Source: Anaerolineae bacterium (GTDB lineage: Bacteria > Chloroflexota > Anaerolineae > Aggregatilineales > Phototrophicaceae). Taken from it: a DNA stretch of 64,000 nucleotides. The notes beneath the pieces are model-generated. The model was not told the DNA's origin. It worked only from the letters and a program-made list of their open reading frames with translations, and did no database searches. The stretch spans positions 124,001 through 188,000 of the forward strand of contig JAJEAA010000023.1 in the NCBI GenBank assembly GCA_022824365.1, written 5' to 3'. The number at the start of each line of letters is the position of its first letter. Position 1 is the first letter of the stretch. This document shows positions 26,338 through 36,352 of this stretch, piece by piece. A program made the translations under genes and the position numbers.

Positions 26338-26365
26338 CGGGATGGCGCTGTTTTCGCGCGCGCCC

Positions 26366-28450
26366 TTAGTCATTTGCGCGCCGGTTGACATTTATACTCT
26401 TCGCGCCGTCGACTTGGGGCGCTGCCCCTAGCCCGATCGCGTCAACTGTGACATGCCCCTTGTCCCATAGGACTAGTCCCGCTTCGAGCTGCTCGATGCG
26501 AACTTGACCGTCGGGCAGTTCGAGCGTCAGGGGAGATGCCGCGGGACCGTGACAGGCGGCTGCCCATAAATCCGCCTCCGGCGCGCCCGTTAGCCAGGCG
26601 GCGCCCTTGCCCCAGGTCAAACGAGCGTCGGCAACTTCGATCAGACCCGAGCGATTCTGAAGGGCGAGGGGAGACGAGAGCATCGGGAAGCCCAGATCTT
26701 CCCCGTCCGCCCAGCGGCCTTGAATCCGCCAGCGCATGAGATCGACCTCAATGCCGAGCGAGCGCTCATCGCGACTGTAGGCGGCGCTGTACTTCCTTGG
26801 GCTTTGGCCGTCGAAGGTGCGCGGCAGCTCCAGATCTTCGCTCAGTTGCCCGCTGGCGACGGCTTCGTAGACATCATTTGCGCTGGTGTAGCTGTTTCGC
26901 GAAAAGACTTCGACATAGAATCCGTTGTGGACGTAGCCTTGGAAGAATGCGCCGGGATTGGCCAACTCCCAAAAGGTCTTGTCCGGACCCAGGTAGTTGT
27001 AGAACTCCAGCGCCAGACTGCCGCGGCGCTTCACGATGCGGGCGGGCGCCTGAGCCCCCAGTTTTGCCCGGTCCAGCGGACGAACGGCGATATAGACCTC
27101 CCCGCAGCCGACTACGATGAGGGTGCCATCAGGTACATCGGCCGGCAGATCGTCGATGCGCGAGCCGTCGACCCAAAGCTCGTCGACATCATCGGCACTG
27201 TCCCAAATCAAGGCGGCTTTAGCGCTGGAGCAGCGCGACCAGGCATCGATTTCGCGCGAGGTGTACAAGCCGATGGCGCGTGATCCCGCCAGCAAGCCGC
27301 GGAAACTGCCTTCATCGCGAAAGATATGGTCATTCGTGCGCGACTGCGTGGTCCGGTAATCGCCAAGCCACTTGTCATTGATGAGGTAACGAGAGAAGAC
27401 CACGCCCGGTCGGGGCTGGTTGGCTCTGGTGTAGTGGATGGAGAAGACGTTGGATTGGTTGCTGATGAAGCGGTTGGACTGGGTGGCAAGCTCTTGAGAC
27501 GCGACCCCGATGCTATAGTCGGCAGCCAGCGTGCTGCTGATGACTGTGCCGCTGGCGGCATCGGAGGTTTCGGTCACGGTCATTGGCATGTTCCGCCCCC
27601 TCCGCGCCGTCTCGAGCCAGGCGGGCAGCTTGCCAGCCGCGATCAAACGGGAGAAGGCGGTTTCTTCTGGCTCGGAGGCGCAAACGAGAGCCGGATAGTA
27701 GGCGCGGCAATGGGGCGGGGCGAGCCGGCCGGTTTCAGGATGCAGATGCAAGGCGATGCTCAAGCCGATGCGCGCGATGATTAGTTGCGCCAGCGTTCGC
27801 GCTTCAGCGTGCCCCGAATTGGCGACTATCTTGTGCAGCGCTTCGATCGACACGAATGAATAAGTGGGACTGTTGTATTCATGCGGGATGCCGCTTTGAT
27901 CGATCATGCTCAGCCAGCGGCGCAGCTTGCCGACGCCGCGGTCTAGGTATTCGGGCTGATCCAGAAGCTGGCCGCCCAGGATGGAATTGGAGATGTCTTG
28001 AGCGACGATATTGGAGTAAATCGGTGAAACATCAATCCGGCGGATTTCCTCCAATCCGAGTTGGATGCGCGCCTTGACGCGCTTGACGAGGTCGGCCGAC
28101 AGGCGCCCCGAGTGATTCAGCAGCAGTGGAATCAGCCGGACGAGCACGAATTGGACCGCGTTCAGGTCCTCAACCGCCAGATCTTCATGCTCCCATTTGA
28201 AGTTGCCGTAGTGTGGCGAAGACGGGTCCATATCCTGGCAATTGAGGACGGCGGCGATAATCGCTTCCGCCCGCTTGATCTCCGCTTGCGAGCCGCTCTC
28301 GATCAGGGCGACGGCGTACTCGGCCGACATCCAGGCGCTGTGAAACAGGCCGTTATCGATTGGGTTGCCAACGAGATGAACATCCGGGTCATAGAAAAGC
28401 GGGCTATCGGTATCGCTTCCGCGGGCGAAGATTTCAGCAGGTTCCAGCAT
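26366..28450 (-). CDS. Large uncharacterised protein, possible polysaccharide-lyase-like toroid
   Basis: A 694-residue protein not confidently recognised. The N-terminal about 280 residues are helix-rich with repeats of the kind found in alpha/alpha toroids, including SGIPHEYNSPTYSFVSIEAL, NCQDMDPSSPHYGNFKWEHE and RLAPPHCRAYYPAL. The C-terminal about 400 residues look beta-rich (ELWVDGSRIDDLP, FYNYLGPDKTFWELANPG), like the beta-sandwich that follows the toroid in heparinase II/III-, alginate- or hyaluronate-lyase-like enzymes. His, Tyr and Asn clusters in HEYNSPTY could be catalytic. No signal peptide is seen, so it probably acts in the cytoplasm on imported oligosaccharide. Last gene of the importer operon. 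Lyase function is inference from fold impression and the adjacent GH88 gene. Confidence 0.55.
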   Translation of the reverse strand: MLEPAEIFARGSDTDSPLFYDPDVHLVGNPIDNGLFHSAWMSAEYAVALIESGSQAEIKRAEAIIAAVLNCQDMDPSSPHYGNFKWEHEDLAVEDLNAVQFVLVRLIPLLLNHSGRLSADLVKRVKARIQLGLEEIRRIDVSPIYSNIVAQDISNSILGGQLLDQPEYLDRGVGKLRRWLSMIDQSGIPHEYNSPTYSFVSIEALHKIVANSGHAEARTLAQLIIARIGLSIALHLHPETGRLAPPHCRAYYPALVCASEPEETAFSRLIAAGKLPAWLETARRGRNMPMTVTETSDAASGTVISSTLAADYSIGVASQELATQSNRFISNQSNVFSIHYTRANQPRPGVVFSRYLINDKWLGDYRTTQSRTNDHIFRDEGSFRGLLAGSRAIGLYTSREIDAWSRCSSAKAALIWDSADDVDELWVDGSRIDDLPADVPDGTLIVVGCGEVYIAVRPLDRAKLGAQAPARIVKRRGSLALEFYNYLGPDKTFWELANPGAFFQGYVHNGFYVEVFSRNSYTSANDVYEAVASGQLSEDLELPRTFDGQSPRKYSAAYSRDERSLGIEVDLMRWRIQGRWADGEDLGFPMLSSPLALQNRSGLIEVADARLTWGKGAAWLTGAPEADLWAAACHGPAASPLTLELPDGQVRIEQLEAGLVLWDKGHVTVDAIGLGAAPQVDGAKSINVNRRAND

Positions 28451-28486
28451 TCTGATTAGACCTTTCGTCCAAAAGGGGCGGGCTAG

Positions 28487-29557
28487 TCATTCCGCCGTCG
28501 AGCCAATCGCTTCGAAGCCGCGCAGATCCAGCTCCTCAGCGAAATGGCAGGCGACCCAGTGATCCCTTCCGATTTCGCGGAAGGCCGGTGTTTCCGCCCG
28601 GCAACGGTCCTGGGCATAGCGACAGCGCGGATGAAAATAACAACCGCTCGGGGGATTGCTCGGGTCAGCCACTTCACCTTCGAGGCGGATGCGAACACCC
28701 TTGTTCCGCAGGCGCGGATCGGGTTTGGGCACGGCGGAAAGCAGCGCTTCGGTGTATGGATGCAGCGGGTTTTTGAAGAGCTCGTCGGCGCTCGCCAGCT
28801 CGACGATCTTGCCGACGTACATCACAGCGACGCGGTGGCTGATGTGCTCAACGACGCTGAGGTCATGGGCGATGAAGAGGTAGGTCAGGTCGAGCTCTTC
28901 TTGCAGGTCTTGCAGGAGATTCAGAATTTGCGCCTGCACCGAAACATCCAGGGCGGAAACAGCCTCGTCGGCGACAATGAGCTTGGGATTCAAAGCGAGG
29001 GCGCGGGCGATGCCGATGCGCTGGCGTTCGCCGCCGCTAAAGGCGTGTGGATAGCGCCGAATGTATTCCGGTCGCAATCCGACTCGTTTCAACAAAGACG
29101 CGACGCGGTCTTCCAGTTCTGATCCGCTGGCGATGCGGTTGACCTTGAGAGACTCGCCGACGATCTGCAAGATGGGCAGGCGCGGATTCAATGAGGAGAA
29201 GGGGTCTTGAAAGATCATGCGGATTTGGCGGCGGAAGGGCCGCAGCGCCTGGTTGTCCAGTTCCGCCAGGTCGATGCTTTCCTCTTCCGCCACCGCATAA
29301 TGAATCTGACCGGCTGTTGGTTTGTAGACGCGGGCGATGCAGCGACCGGTGGTTGTCTTGCCGCAGCCGGATTCTCCAACCAGGCTCAAGGTTTCGCCGG
29401 AGCGGATGCTGAAGCTGACATCGTTGACGGCTTGCACGTATCCAACTGTCCGGCGAAACATGCCCCGCCGTATCGGGAAGCGCATGTGCAGATTGCGAAC
29501 TTCCAGGAGCGGACGCATGTCCTCATCTGTCTGATTCAAATCTGAGCGCTGGTTCAA
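28487..29557 (-). CDS. Oligopeptide/oligosaccharide ABC transporter ATPase (OppF-type)
   Basis: A 356-residue ATPase. Walker [13 protein letters not shown], signature [15 protein letters not shown] and Walker [14 protein letters not shown] are intact; the C-terminal cysteine-rich segment ([17 protein letters not shown]) is the Opp/Dpp-specific tail, able to hold an Fe-S cluster in relatives. The start is a TTG at 29557 that overlaps the OppD stop as TTGA with AGGAG eight bases before, so translation is coupled. It powers import together with the neighbouring ATPase and two permeases. Confidence 0.9.
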   Translation of the reverse strand: MNQRSDLNQTDEDMRPLLEVRNLHMRFPIRRGMFRRTVGYVQAVNDVSFSIRSGETLSLVGESGCGKTTTGRCIARVYKPTAGQIHYAVAEEESIDLAELDNQALRPFRRQIRMIFQDPFSSLNPRLPILQIVGESLKVNRIASGSELEDRVASLLKRVGLRPEYIRRYPHAFSGGERQRIGIARALALNPKLIVADEAVSALDVSVQAQILNLLQDLQEELDLTYLFIAHDLSVVEHISHRVAVMYVGKIVELASADELFKNPLHPYTEALLSAVPKPDPRLRNKGVRIRLEGEVADPSNPPSGCYFHPRCRYAQDRCRAETPAFREIGRDHWVACHFAEELDLRGFEAIGSTAE

Positions 29558-30624
29558 GTTGCGGGCTCCTCGTCAGGATTATGAATGGCCGCGGTCGGGT
29601 AGAGCAGGCAGCGCGCGCTATGGTCCCGGCTTATGAGCGCGCGTTGCGGGTCGATAAGGTTGCATTGCCCCGCGATGAAATCATCGCAGCGGGGATGGAA
29701 GGGACAGCCGGTCGGGCGATCAAAGGGGTGCGGCACCGTTCCTTTTATGGAGTACAAGCGCTTGTTGTCTCGGCTGTCATAGCGGGGGATGGATTGCAGC
29801 AACGCCCGCGTGTAGGGATGTTTGGGATCATGAAAGATGGCATCGACAGCGCCGCTTTCGACATCGCGCCCGAGGTACATGACAACCACTTCATCGGCAA
29901 TCTCGGCCACTACGCCAAGATCATGCGTGATGAATAGCACGGACATGCCGCTCTCTTGCTGCAGATCGGCAATGAGGTCGAGGATATTTGCCTGCGTCGT
30001 CACATCAAGCGCGGTCGTCGGTTCGTCAGCGATCAGCAGTTGCGGCTCGCAGGCGAGGGCAATGGCGATCATGGCGCGCTGGCGCATGCCGCCGGAAAGC
30101 TCGAAGGAATAGGCGTCCAGGGTTTCGCTCGGGCGCGGTATGCCGACCAAATCGAGCATGGAAACAGCTCGTTTGCGCGCTTCCTGCTTGGTGACGGTCA
30201 GATGCAGCAAGATGGCCTCCATGATTTGACTGCCGATGGTATGCACGGGACTGAGCGCGGACATCGGCTCTTGAAAGATCATGCTAATTTCGCCGCCGCG
30301 AATCTCGCGAATCTCGCGCCCTTTGGGGTTCAACTGAGCCAGGTCGACCGTCCGGCCGTCGCGCTGCCGGAAGAGGATTTCACCGGAGACAATCTCGCCC
30401 GGCGGCGGCACGATGCGGAGTATGGAGCGGGCGGTGACGGATTTGCCGCAGCCGGATTCGCCGACGACGCAAAGGGTCTGGCCCCGTTTCAGGGAGAGGT
30501 TGACCCCTTCCACGGCTTTGACGACGCCTTCATCGGTGAAGAAATGCGTCTTCACTTCCTTAACTTCCAGCAAGACGTCGTCGGTGGCGGCAGCGGCATT
30601 AAGTCTGGTATGGGTCGGCTGCAT
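29554..30624 (-). CDS. Oligopeptide/oligosaccharide ABC transporter ATPase (OppD-type)
   Basis: A 356-residue ATPase with Walker [16 protein letters not shown], signature [15 protein letters not shown], Walker [14 protein letters not shown] and the Opp/Dpp C-terminal cysteine segment ([17 protein letters not shown]). It overlaps the upstream permease gene by 26 bp and the downstream ATPase gene by 4 bp. The ATG at 30624 fits a continuous operon. In this context it likely serves import of a uronate-containing oligosaccharide rather than peptides. Confidence 0.9.
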   Translation of the reverse strand: MQPTHTRLNAAAATDDVLLEVKEVKTHFFTDEGVVKAVEGVNLSLKRGQTLCVVGESGCGKSVTARSILRIVPPPGEIVSGEILFRQRDGRTVDLAQLNPKGREIREIRGGEISMIFQEPMSALSPVHTIGSQIMEAILLHLTVTKQEARKRAVSMLDLVGIPRPSETLDAYSFELSGGMRQRAMIAIALACEPQLLIADEPTTALDVTTQANILDLIADLQQESGMSVLFITHDLGVVAEIADEVVVMYLGRDVESGAVDAIFHDPKHPYTRALLQSIPRYDSRDNKRLYSIKGTVPHPFDRPTGCPFHPRCDDFIAGQCNLIDPQRALISRDHSARCLLYPTAAIHNPDEEPAT

Positions 30625-31747
30625 CTCTCAAACCGTCTCCTAGAAAATTCATGGCCAAAACGGAAACCACGACCGCCAAGCCCGGGAAAAGCAGCCAGGG
30701 CGCGGTCGCGATGGAGCGCACATTCTGCGCCTCTTGCAGCAGCACGCCCCAGCTGACCACCGGCGGCCTCAGTCCGATGCCCAGGAAACTGAGAGCTGTC
30801 TCGGCCAGGATCATGCCCGGGATCGCCAAAGTGACGGAGGCGATGATATGGCTGGTCATGGATGGGACCATGTGGCGCAGAATGATCTGCAACTCGCGCA
30901 CGCCATCCAGGCGAGCGGCGATGACGAAGTCCTCGGTCTTCAGCGAGAGAAAGCGCCCACGAACCTCGCGCGCCAGGGCGGTCCAGCCGATCAGCGACAA
31001 GAGCACGGTGATGGCGAAATAGACACGCACGGGGGGCCAGGTCAGCGGGATGGCGGCTGAGAGACCCATCCAGAGCGGTATTGTGGGCAGCGAGCGCAGA
31101 ATCTCGATAGCGCGCTGGATCAAGTTGTCGATTAGGCCGCCGTAGTAGCCGGATATGCCGCCCAGGATGACCCCGAGCCCGAGGCTTAGCCCGACGCCGA
31201 CCAGACCGACCGACATGGAAACCCGTGTGCCATAGATCGTTCGGCTCAACACATCTCGCCCCAGGCGGTCCGTGCCGATGAGGTGCACCGGGTCGCCATA
31301 TTGCGCCGCGCCGATCAGATGCAGATCCAGCGTGAACAGACCCCAAAGCTCATATTCTTCGCCGCGGACGAACAAGCCAACCGGATAGGCGATTTCCTCG
31401 TCGACCACATAAGTGCGCTTGAATGATTCGGGATCGACTTGCACCTTGTGACCATAGACATGAGGGTAGAAGCGCCAGCCGGTCTCCGTCTGCTGGAAGA
31501 GTTGTATGTTTTGCGGCGGCAGAAATGTATGAGTCGCGCTATAAGTCCCGGCCGAGTAGGGCGCGATAAACTCGGCGAATAACGCGACCGCGTATAAGAG
31601 CAGTGTGACAAGGCCGGCAAACATCGCGAGACGGTGCTTGCGGAATTTCCACCAGATCAATTGCCATTGATTGGCGACGACGATGCGCGTTTCGGGCGCG
31701 GCCTCGGCCCGGTCGTCTACGGGTGGGGGAGTCGTGGCGCCGGTCAT
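30599..31747 (-). CDS. ABC transporter permease (OppC-type)
   Basis: A 382-residue permease starting at ATG 31747 (MTGATTPPPVDDRAEAAPE), which overlaps the OppB stop as ATGA; earlier in-frame codons belong to the upstream gene's other frame. The first helix (HRLAMFAGLVTLLLYAVALF) is followed by a large extracytoplasmic insert of about 110 residues, then five helices. The ATPase-coupling EAA loop reads EDFVIAARLDGVRELQIILRH. C-terminal [15 protein letters not shown] is typical of OppC/DppC. Confidence 0.88.
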   Translation of the reverse strand: MTGATTPPPVDDRAEAAPETRIVVANQWQLIWWKFRKHRLAMFAGLVTLLLYAVALFAEFIAPYSAGTYSATHTFLPPQNIQLFQQTETGWRFYPHVYGHKVQVDPESFKRTYVVDEEIAYPVGLFVRGEEYELWGLFTLDLHLIGAAQYGDPVHLIGTDRLGRDVLSRTIYGTRVSMSVGLVGVGLSLGLGVILGGISGYYGGLIDNLIQRAIEILRSLPTIPLWMGLSAAIPLTWPPVRVYFAITVLLSLIGWTALAREVRGRFLSLKTEDFVIAARLDGVRELQIILRHMVPSMTSHIIASVTLAIPGMILAETALSFLGIGLRPPVVSWGVLLQEAQNVRSIATAPWLLFPGLAVVVSVLAMNFLGDGLRDAADPYQT

Positions 31748-32721
31748 TGGAGTTGTATCCGGGGATCTATCCAGGCCAAGAGGATATCGGATACCAGGGT
31801 GCCGATGATGGTGAGCACGCTGACCAGCAAGATAAGGCTGCCGGCCAGATACATATCTTGCGCTTGCAGCGAGCGATAGAGCAGGGGACCGGTTGTTTGA
31901 AGATTCAGGACGATCGAGGTTATCGCCGAGCCGGAAACCAGGGCGGGGAAGATCCAAGCCATCGCGCTCACCAAGGGATTCAGCGCCACGCGCACGGGAT
32001 ACTTGAAGAGCAGTTTCAGCTCGGAAAGGCCGCGCGCTCGGGCGGCGTCCACGTAGAGCTTGGATAATTCATCCAGCAGGTTGGCGCGCATGACGCGAAT
32101 GAGGGCGGCCGTGCCGGCGGTGCCAAGGATGATGACCGGCAGCCAGAGATGGCTGAGCAAGTCGAGTACGCGCTCAAGCGACCAGTCAGCCTCGATATAC
32201 TCGGGCGAGAACAAGCCGCCGACGCTCTGCCCGAAGTAGCGGAAGGCGATATACATCAGCACCAGCGCCAGCAAAAAGTTCGGAATCGCCAAGCCAATAA
32301 AGCCGATGATGGTCACCAGATAATCGCCGATGGTGTATTTCTTGACGGCGGAATAAATGCCGATGGGGATGGAGACAATCCAGACAAAAGCCAGCGTGAA
32401 CAGCGAAATGACCATGGTCAAGCCCAAGCGCTCCCAGATCAAATCGCTGACGGGTCGATTCCATTCGAAAGAATCGCCGAAGTCGCCCCGTGTGATGATG
32501 CCGCTGATCCACTTCCAGTATTGCACATAGATCGGTTCATCGAGGCCGTAGCGCTCGCGCAAGGCATCGACCTGGGCTTGGTCGACGGTCTCCTCGGCTT
32601 TGCTGATGAGGGAGGCGAGGAAGTCGCCGGGCGGCAGTTGAATCACGGCGAAGGCGATAACCGAGATGATCAGCAGCGTCGGGATGAGATAGATGATTCG
32701 TCGCGCAATGTACCAGATCAT
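31744..32721 (-). CDS. ABC transporter permease (OppB-type)
   Basis: A 325-residue permease with the OppB N-terminus (IARRIIYLIPTLLIISVIAF, then LPPGDFLASLI and ERYGLDEPIYVQYWKWI), six helices, and the coupling loop LYVDAARARGLSELKLLFKY. It ends LAWIDPRIQL, the usual OppB tail. The next gene's ATG overlaps its stop. It forms the translocation channel with the OppC-type protein. Confidence 0.9.
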   Translation of the reverse strand: MIWYIARRIIYLIPTLLIISVIAFAVIQLPPGDFLASLISKAEETVDQAQVDALRERYGLDEPIYVQYWKWISGIITRGDFGDSFEWNRPVSDLIWERLGLTMVISLFTLAFVWIVSIPIGIYSAVKKYTIGDYLVTIIGFIGLAIPNFLLALVLMYIAFRYFGQSVGGLFSPEYIEADWSLERVLDLLSHLWLPVIILGTAGTAALIRVMRANLLDELSKLYVDAARARGLSELKLLFKYPVRVALNPLVSAMAWIFPALVSGSAITSIVLNLQTTGPLLYRSLQAQDMYLAGSLILLVSVLTIIGTLVSDILLAWIDPRIQLQ

Positions 32722-32752
32722 TGGTCAGGCAGTCCTTGACGGAAGACCTAGT

Positions 32753-34162
32753 CTAATAGCCCGCGTTCACGTAGTCGGCGCGCGCGTTCGGCCCGTAGCC
32801 CAGTTCATCCCGCCGCGCGCGGAAGCTGGCGAGGGCGGCGGCGTACTGAGGATCGTCGGCATAGTTGTTCGTTTCTTGCGGGTTGCGCGACAAATCAAAC
32901 AAGACTTCCGGCATCTCCCGCCCATAGTATTGATACTTGAGATGATCGCGTTTGATCATCAAATTCTCGTAGCGATCGAAATGAGCCTCATGGCCTAGAT
33001 TCGTGCCGCCATAGTGCGAAATGGATTCGTTGTTCCAGGCTGCGCTGTCGCCGTTGATCAGCGGCGCGAGGCTGCGGCTGTCCAAGCCGTCGACGGCGGG
33101 CACATCGGCAAGATCGCAGATGGTGGCGAAGAGATCGCACAAGTTGACGTTTTCCTCGACGACTCGGCCGGCGTTGGCGCCGCCGGGGGTGCGGATAATC
33201 AGCGGCACTTTGGCGCTGCCCTCGAAGAATTTGGTCTTTTCCCAGAGCGTGTGCTCGCCGAGCATCTCGCCATGATCGCTGGTGTAGATGATGATCCAGT
33301 CGTCCAGGTTCTGCCCCACATGTTCCAGCGCCTGGAGTACGCTCCCGTAGTCCTCGTCGATGCCTTCCACCATGCCGTAATAAGCGGCGGTGGCGCGGCG
33401 GATCTCGCGTTCGCTGACATCGATGCCGGGCCTGACCGCCATGCTGCCGAGGAAGGGATGATCAAATGCCGTCTCGTCGATGTATGGCGCGACGCGGTTC
33501 ATGTAGTAGCTGAACTTTTCGCGCGTGGTGAGGAAGGGGACATGAGGCCGCACGAAGCTGACCATCAGCATGAGCGGACGCGCGGGCGTGGCGCGGTCGT
33601 AGAAGGGGGCGGCGAAGAAGTTCTCCACGAAGCGCAAGGCGCCGGTCAGCGTGTAGGCGTCCGCCCCGTTGATGGGTCCCTCGCCGATGCCGGCGCGTTT
33701 GACTTCCTTGGCTTGCGACCACTTATGCTCGGTGGCGAGGGGCAGGTTGCGAAAGGCTTCGGGATCGCGCCCCTCGATAAATTCGTGGCGCAGGCTCATG
33801 CTGTCGCCGATGCGACGCGTCCAGCCGCCCATCTGGTCTTGACCGTTGTGATGCAGCTTGCCGCAGGCGACGGTCGCGTAGCCGTATTGGGACAAGCGGC
33901 GCGCGAAGGTCATGTGGCCCGGGGGCAGATCATCGCCGAAGAGTTCGCAACCGCAGGTCCGCGGCAACTGGCCCGACGCCATGCTCTGCCGGGCGGGAAC
34001 GCAGATGGGCGCGGGCGTGTAGGCGTTATTGAAGACGATGCCCGTCCGCGCCAGTTCATCAAGCACGGGCGTCCGCGCGACGGGATCGCCCTGGAAGCCG
34101 GCGATATCGGCGCGATGCTGATCGCTCATCAGGAACAGTATGTTTGGGCGTTGGCTGCTCAC
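32753..34162 (-). CDS. Formylglycine-dependent sulfatase
   Basis: A 469-residue S1-type sulfatase. The catalytic motif PAPICVPARQSMASGQ contains C-x-P-x-R (Cys 54), where Cys is converted to formylglycine by a maturase not seen in this window. Calcium ligands appear in NILFLMSDQHRAD and YTSDHGEMLGEH. No signal peptide is visible, so desulfation likely occurs in the cytoplasm after import. The GTG at 34162 is preceded by AGGGAGAG. It lies between the binding-protein and permease genes, which strongly suggests that the imported oligosaccharide carries sulfate esters. Confidence 0.88.
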   Translation of the reverse strand: MSSQRPNILFLMSDQHRADIAGFQGDPVARTPVLDELARTGIVFNNAYTPAPICVPARQSMASGQLPRTCGCELFGDDLPPGHMTFARRLSQYGYATVACGKLHHNGQDQMGGWTRRIGDSMSLRHEFIEGRDPEAFRNLPLATEHKWSQAKEVKRAGIGEGPINGADAYTLTGALRFVENFFAAPFYDRATPARPLMLMVSFVRPHVPFLTTREKFSYYMNRVAPYIDETAFDHPFLGSMAVRPGIDVSEREIRRATAAYYGMVEGIDEDYGSVLQALEHVGQNLDDWIIIYTSDHGEMLGEHTLWEKTKFFEGSAKVPLIIRTPGGANAGRVVEENVNLCDLFATICDLADVPAVDGLDSRSLAPLINGDSAAWNNESISHYGGTNLGHEAHFDRYENLMIKRDHLKYQYYGREMPEVLFDLSRNPQETNNYADDPQYAAALASFRARRDELGYGPNARADYVNAGY

Positions 34163-34188
34163 TGGGCTCTCCCTAAATCCGTGAAAGC

Positions 34189-34263
34189 TGTAGGGGCGGC
34201 TTATCGAGTCGTCCGAATGCGCAAGCCATCGCGACGTGGGCGACCAGGTTGGCCGCCCCTACA
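34189..34263. repeat. 75-bp MITE-like repeat with 12-bp terminal inverted repeats
   Basis: Begins TGTAGGGGCGGC and ends GCCGCCCCTACA, a perfect 12-bp inverted pair, with an inner GACCAGGTTGG part. It belongs to the family also found at 8791, 44505, 60936 and 63762. It occupies the gap between the binding-protein and sulfatase genes, within the operon. Confidence 0.65.
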
Positions 34264-34295
34264 GTTCCTCTTTGCCGGAGATCCGGTCTAGCCCT

Positions 34296-36236
34296 CTATT
34301 CCTGGCCGCCCGCTTCAATGAAGAAGAGCGTGGTGTTGATCGGGGCGGGCCAGGGGAACTTCCACGATCCCGTCGATGTGGACGGCACATTGCGGAAGTA
34401 GTTCTTGGCGATGCCGTAGCCTCCCGGGTTCGAGTTTATGCCCATTACATAGAACTCTTCTTTCGCGATCGCCAGCAGTTCCCCCATCAGTTCGGCTTGC
34501 CGGTCGAGATCGCCGGTGGCTTTGATCTGGTCGAAGAGTTCCATCTGCTTCTTAGCGGCTTCGGGCGGTTCTTCGCCCGTTTCCGGATCAAAGTACCACT
34601 TGGTCCACAGCGGCGCGAAGGCGCTTTCGACCGGGTCGGACGGGAAGTACCAGATCGGCGTGAGGTATACATCAAGCCCGCCGGAAGCGCCCCAAATCGT
34701 GGCGTCATGCTCGCTGTTGATCTTGCGCGAGACGAGCAGCGAGCGGTCGATGATGCGGATTTCCATGTCGATGCCGACTTCCGCCCAGTAACCCTGGATC
34801 AATTCGAGGACATCGGGCCAATTGTTGCCGAAGAGGTCGGCCGCTTCGACAATGATGCTGATGCGATCCCCATCGGGACCCAGGCGGTAGCCTTCATCAT
34901 CGCGGTCCGTGTAGCCGGCTTTGTCCAAGTGCTCGTTCGCCAGATCGACATTGTATTCTGTGTATTGGTAGGCGAACTCTTCATCATAGAAGGGCGAATC
35001 GGGATTGGGCGCGATCTGCTTTGGCTCGGCCTGGCCGAGGTAAACGATGTCGATGATCTCCTGGCGGTTGATGGCATGGGACAGGCCGATGCGGAAATCT
35101 TTATTCTGGAAGATCTCGCGCTTGACCGGATCCAGATGCGTGAGGTTGATGGCCAGGGCGGTGTTGCCCGCGCCTTCGCCAACGATATTGTAGGTGTAGT
35201 AGTTGCCGGCTTCGCGGTTGTCATACACAATCGGCCGGTTGGCCGCGGCGTTGAAGTGCCGCGCCATCATGTCGATATCGCCGTTGAGGACTTGCAATAG
35301 CAGCGTCTCCTTGTCCTCAAGCTGGTCGAAGATCATGCGGTCGATGTAAGGCAACTGATTGCCTTCGGGGTCGGTCTTGAAGTAGTAGGGATTGCGCTCG
35401 GCGACTACGCGGCCGGTCCCGCCGCCATAAGTGGAGGTCAGGCGCCAGGCGTGCATGGTGGGGATTTCGGTGGTCTGCCAGAAGCTGGTATTGGTCCAGA
35501 AGCAAGGCTCGACGCCGCCAGCAGCTTGGAAAACCTCTACCCAATCACTGGCGCCCGCCTCTTCAACCAGCGCGTCGATATCTTCTGCGTAGTCTTTGTG
35601 GAAGGGCTCCAGGTAGTGGCGGGGATAGCTGGTGGGTCCGCAGCCGAGTATGGATGCCAGATTCTGCAAGAAGAGACCGTTTGGCGTGCTGAAAGTGAAC
35701 TTCACATTGAAGTCATCGATCTTCTCTACGCTCAGCGGTTCGCCGCCGGAGACGAGCCAGGTGGCGATCGTCGGCGTCAAGTCTTCATTTGTCAGGACAT
35801 CTTCGTACCAGAAGGTGATGTCATCAGCGGTGAAGGGCGCGCCATCGGACCAACGCAGACCTTCGCGCAGCTCGAATGTGAACTCGGTCGCTTCGGCATT
35901 GCCGGAGAAGGACTTGGCGACGCCCGGCATCAATCCCGACCAATCCGGCGTGAAGCGGATCAGGTTTTCATAAGCCATGAGCCGGATCATCCAGATATGA
36001 TCCAGGCCGCCAACCATCGCCGAACGCCATTCGCCGCCGTAGTTGCCGATACGTTCGTAGGGTGTGATCACCAGTGGCTCAGCCGGCAGGCGCTCCTCGA
36101 CCGGCGGCAATTCGCCAGCCTCAACCAGCGCCGCCAGCATCGGCGCTTCGCCGTACATGGCATCCTGCGCGACTACGGTGGAAAGGCTGAAGATCAAGAG
36201 CAGCGTGAAAAGCGTAAATGTCATTACTTTCTTCAT
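34296..36236 (-). CDS. Family-5 extracellular solute-binding protein of the glycan importer
   Basis: A 646-residue precursor. A signal peptide is clear (MKKVMTFTLFTLLLIFSLST, cleavage near VVAQDA). The mature protein has SBP_bac_5 landmarks: WSDGAPFTADDITFWYEDVL, the central FRIGLSHAINRQEIIDIVYL, and a long C-terminal lobe. Length over 600 residues is typical of large oligosaccharide/peptide-binding members. GGAGAA precedes the ATG, and a near-consensus promoter lies at 36282-36310. It captures substrate outside the membrane for the OppBCDF-like importer downstream. Confidence 0.9.
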   Translation of the reverse strand: MKKVMTFTLFTLLLIFSLSTVVAQDAMYGEAPMLAALVEAGELPPVEERLPAEPLVITPYERIGNYGGEWRSAMVGGLDHIWMIRLMAYENLIRFTPDWSGLMPGVAKSFSGNAEATEFTFELREGLRWSDGAPFTADDITFWYEDVLTNEDLTPTIATWLVSGGEPLSVEKIDDFNVKFTFSTPNGLFLQNLASILGCGPTSYPRHYLEPFHKDYAEDIDALVEEAGASDWVEVFQAAGGVEPCFWTNTSFWQTTEIPTMHAWRLTSTYGGGTGRVVAERNPYYFKTDPEGNQLPYIDRMIFDQLEDKETLLLQVLNGDIDMMARHFNAAANRPIVYDNREAGNYYTYNIVGEGAGNTALAINLTHLDPVKREIFQNKDFRIGLSHAINRQEIIDIVYLGQAEPKQIAPNPDSPFYDEEFAYQYTEYNVDLANEHLDKAGYTDRDDEGYRLGPDGDRISIIVEAADLFGNNWPDVLELIQGYWAEVGIDMEIRIIDRSLLVSRKINSEHDATIWGASGGLDVYLTPIWYFPSDPVESAFAPLWTKWYFDPETGEEPPEAAKKQMELFDQIKATGDLDRQAELMGELLAIAKEEFYVMGINSNPGGYGIAKNYFRNVPSTSTGSWKFPWPAPINTTLFFIEAGGQE

Positions 36237-36267
36237 CAGAATTCTCCAGATTATTCGATGGTAATAG

Positions 36268-36277
36268 AATTGGTTGA
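36268..36277 (-). promoter_or_regulatory. Putative LacI operator half-site at binding-protein promoter
   Basis: TCAACCAATT on the minus strand, four bases downstream of the -10 element. It shares TCAACC with the palindromic TCAATCGGTTGA in the same place at the lacI promoter. Only one half is well conserved. Confidence 0.35.
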
Positions 36278-36281
36278 TGCG

Positions 36282-36310
36282 AGTATAAGATTTCGCCTAC
36301 TCGCTGTCAA
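36282..36310 (-). promoter_or_regulatory. Sigma70-like promoter of the glycan operon
   Basis: Minus strand TTGACA (36305-36310), 17-bp spacer, TATACT (36282-36287). It lies 46 bp before the binding-protein ATG. Close to consensus in both boxes. Confidence 0.65.
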
Positions 36311-36352
36311 AGAACGTGATGATCACGAACCTGGCGCGGACCGTCTTGCGCT

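Noticed and set aside
24829..26391. Minus-strand frame of about 520 codons
   Set aside because: Antisense to the GH88 gene and its promoter; no recognisable domain or RBS.
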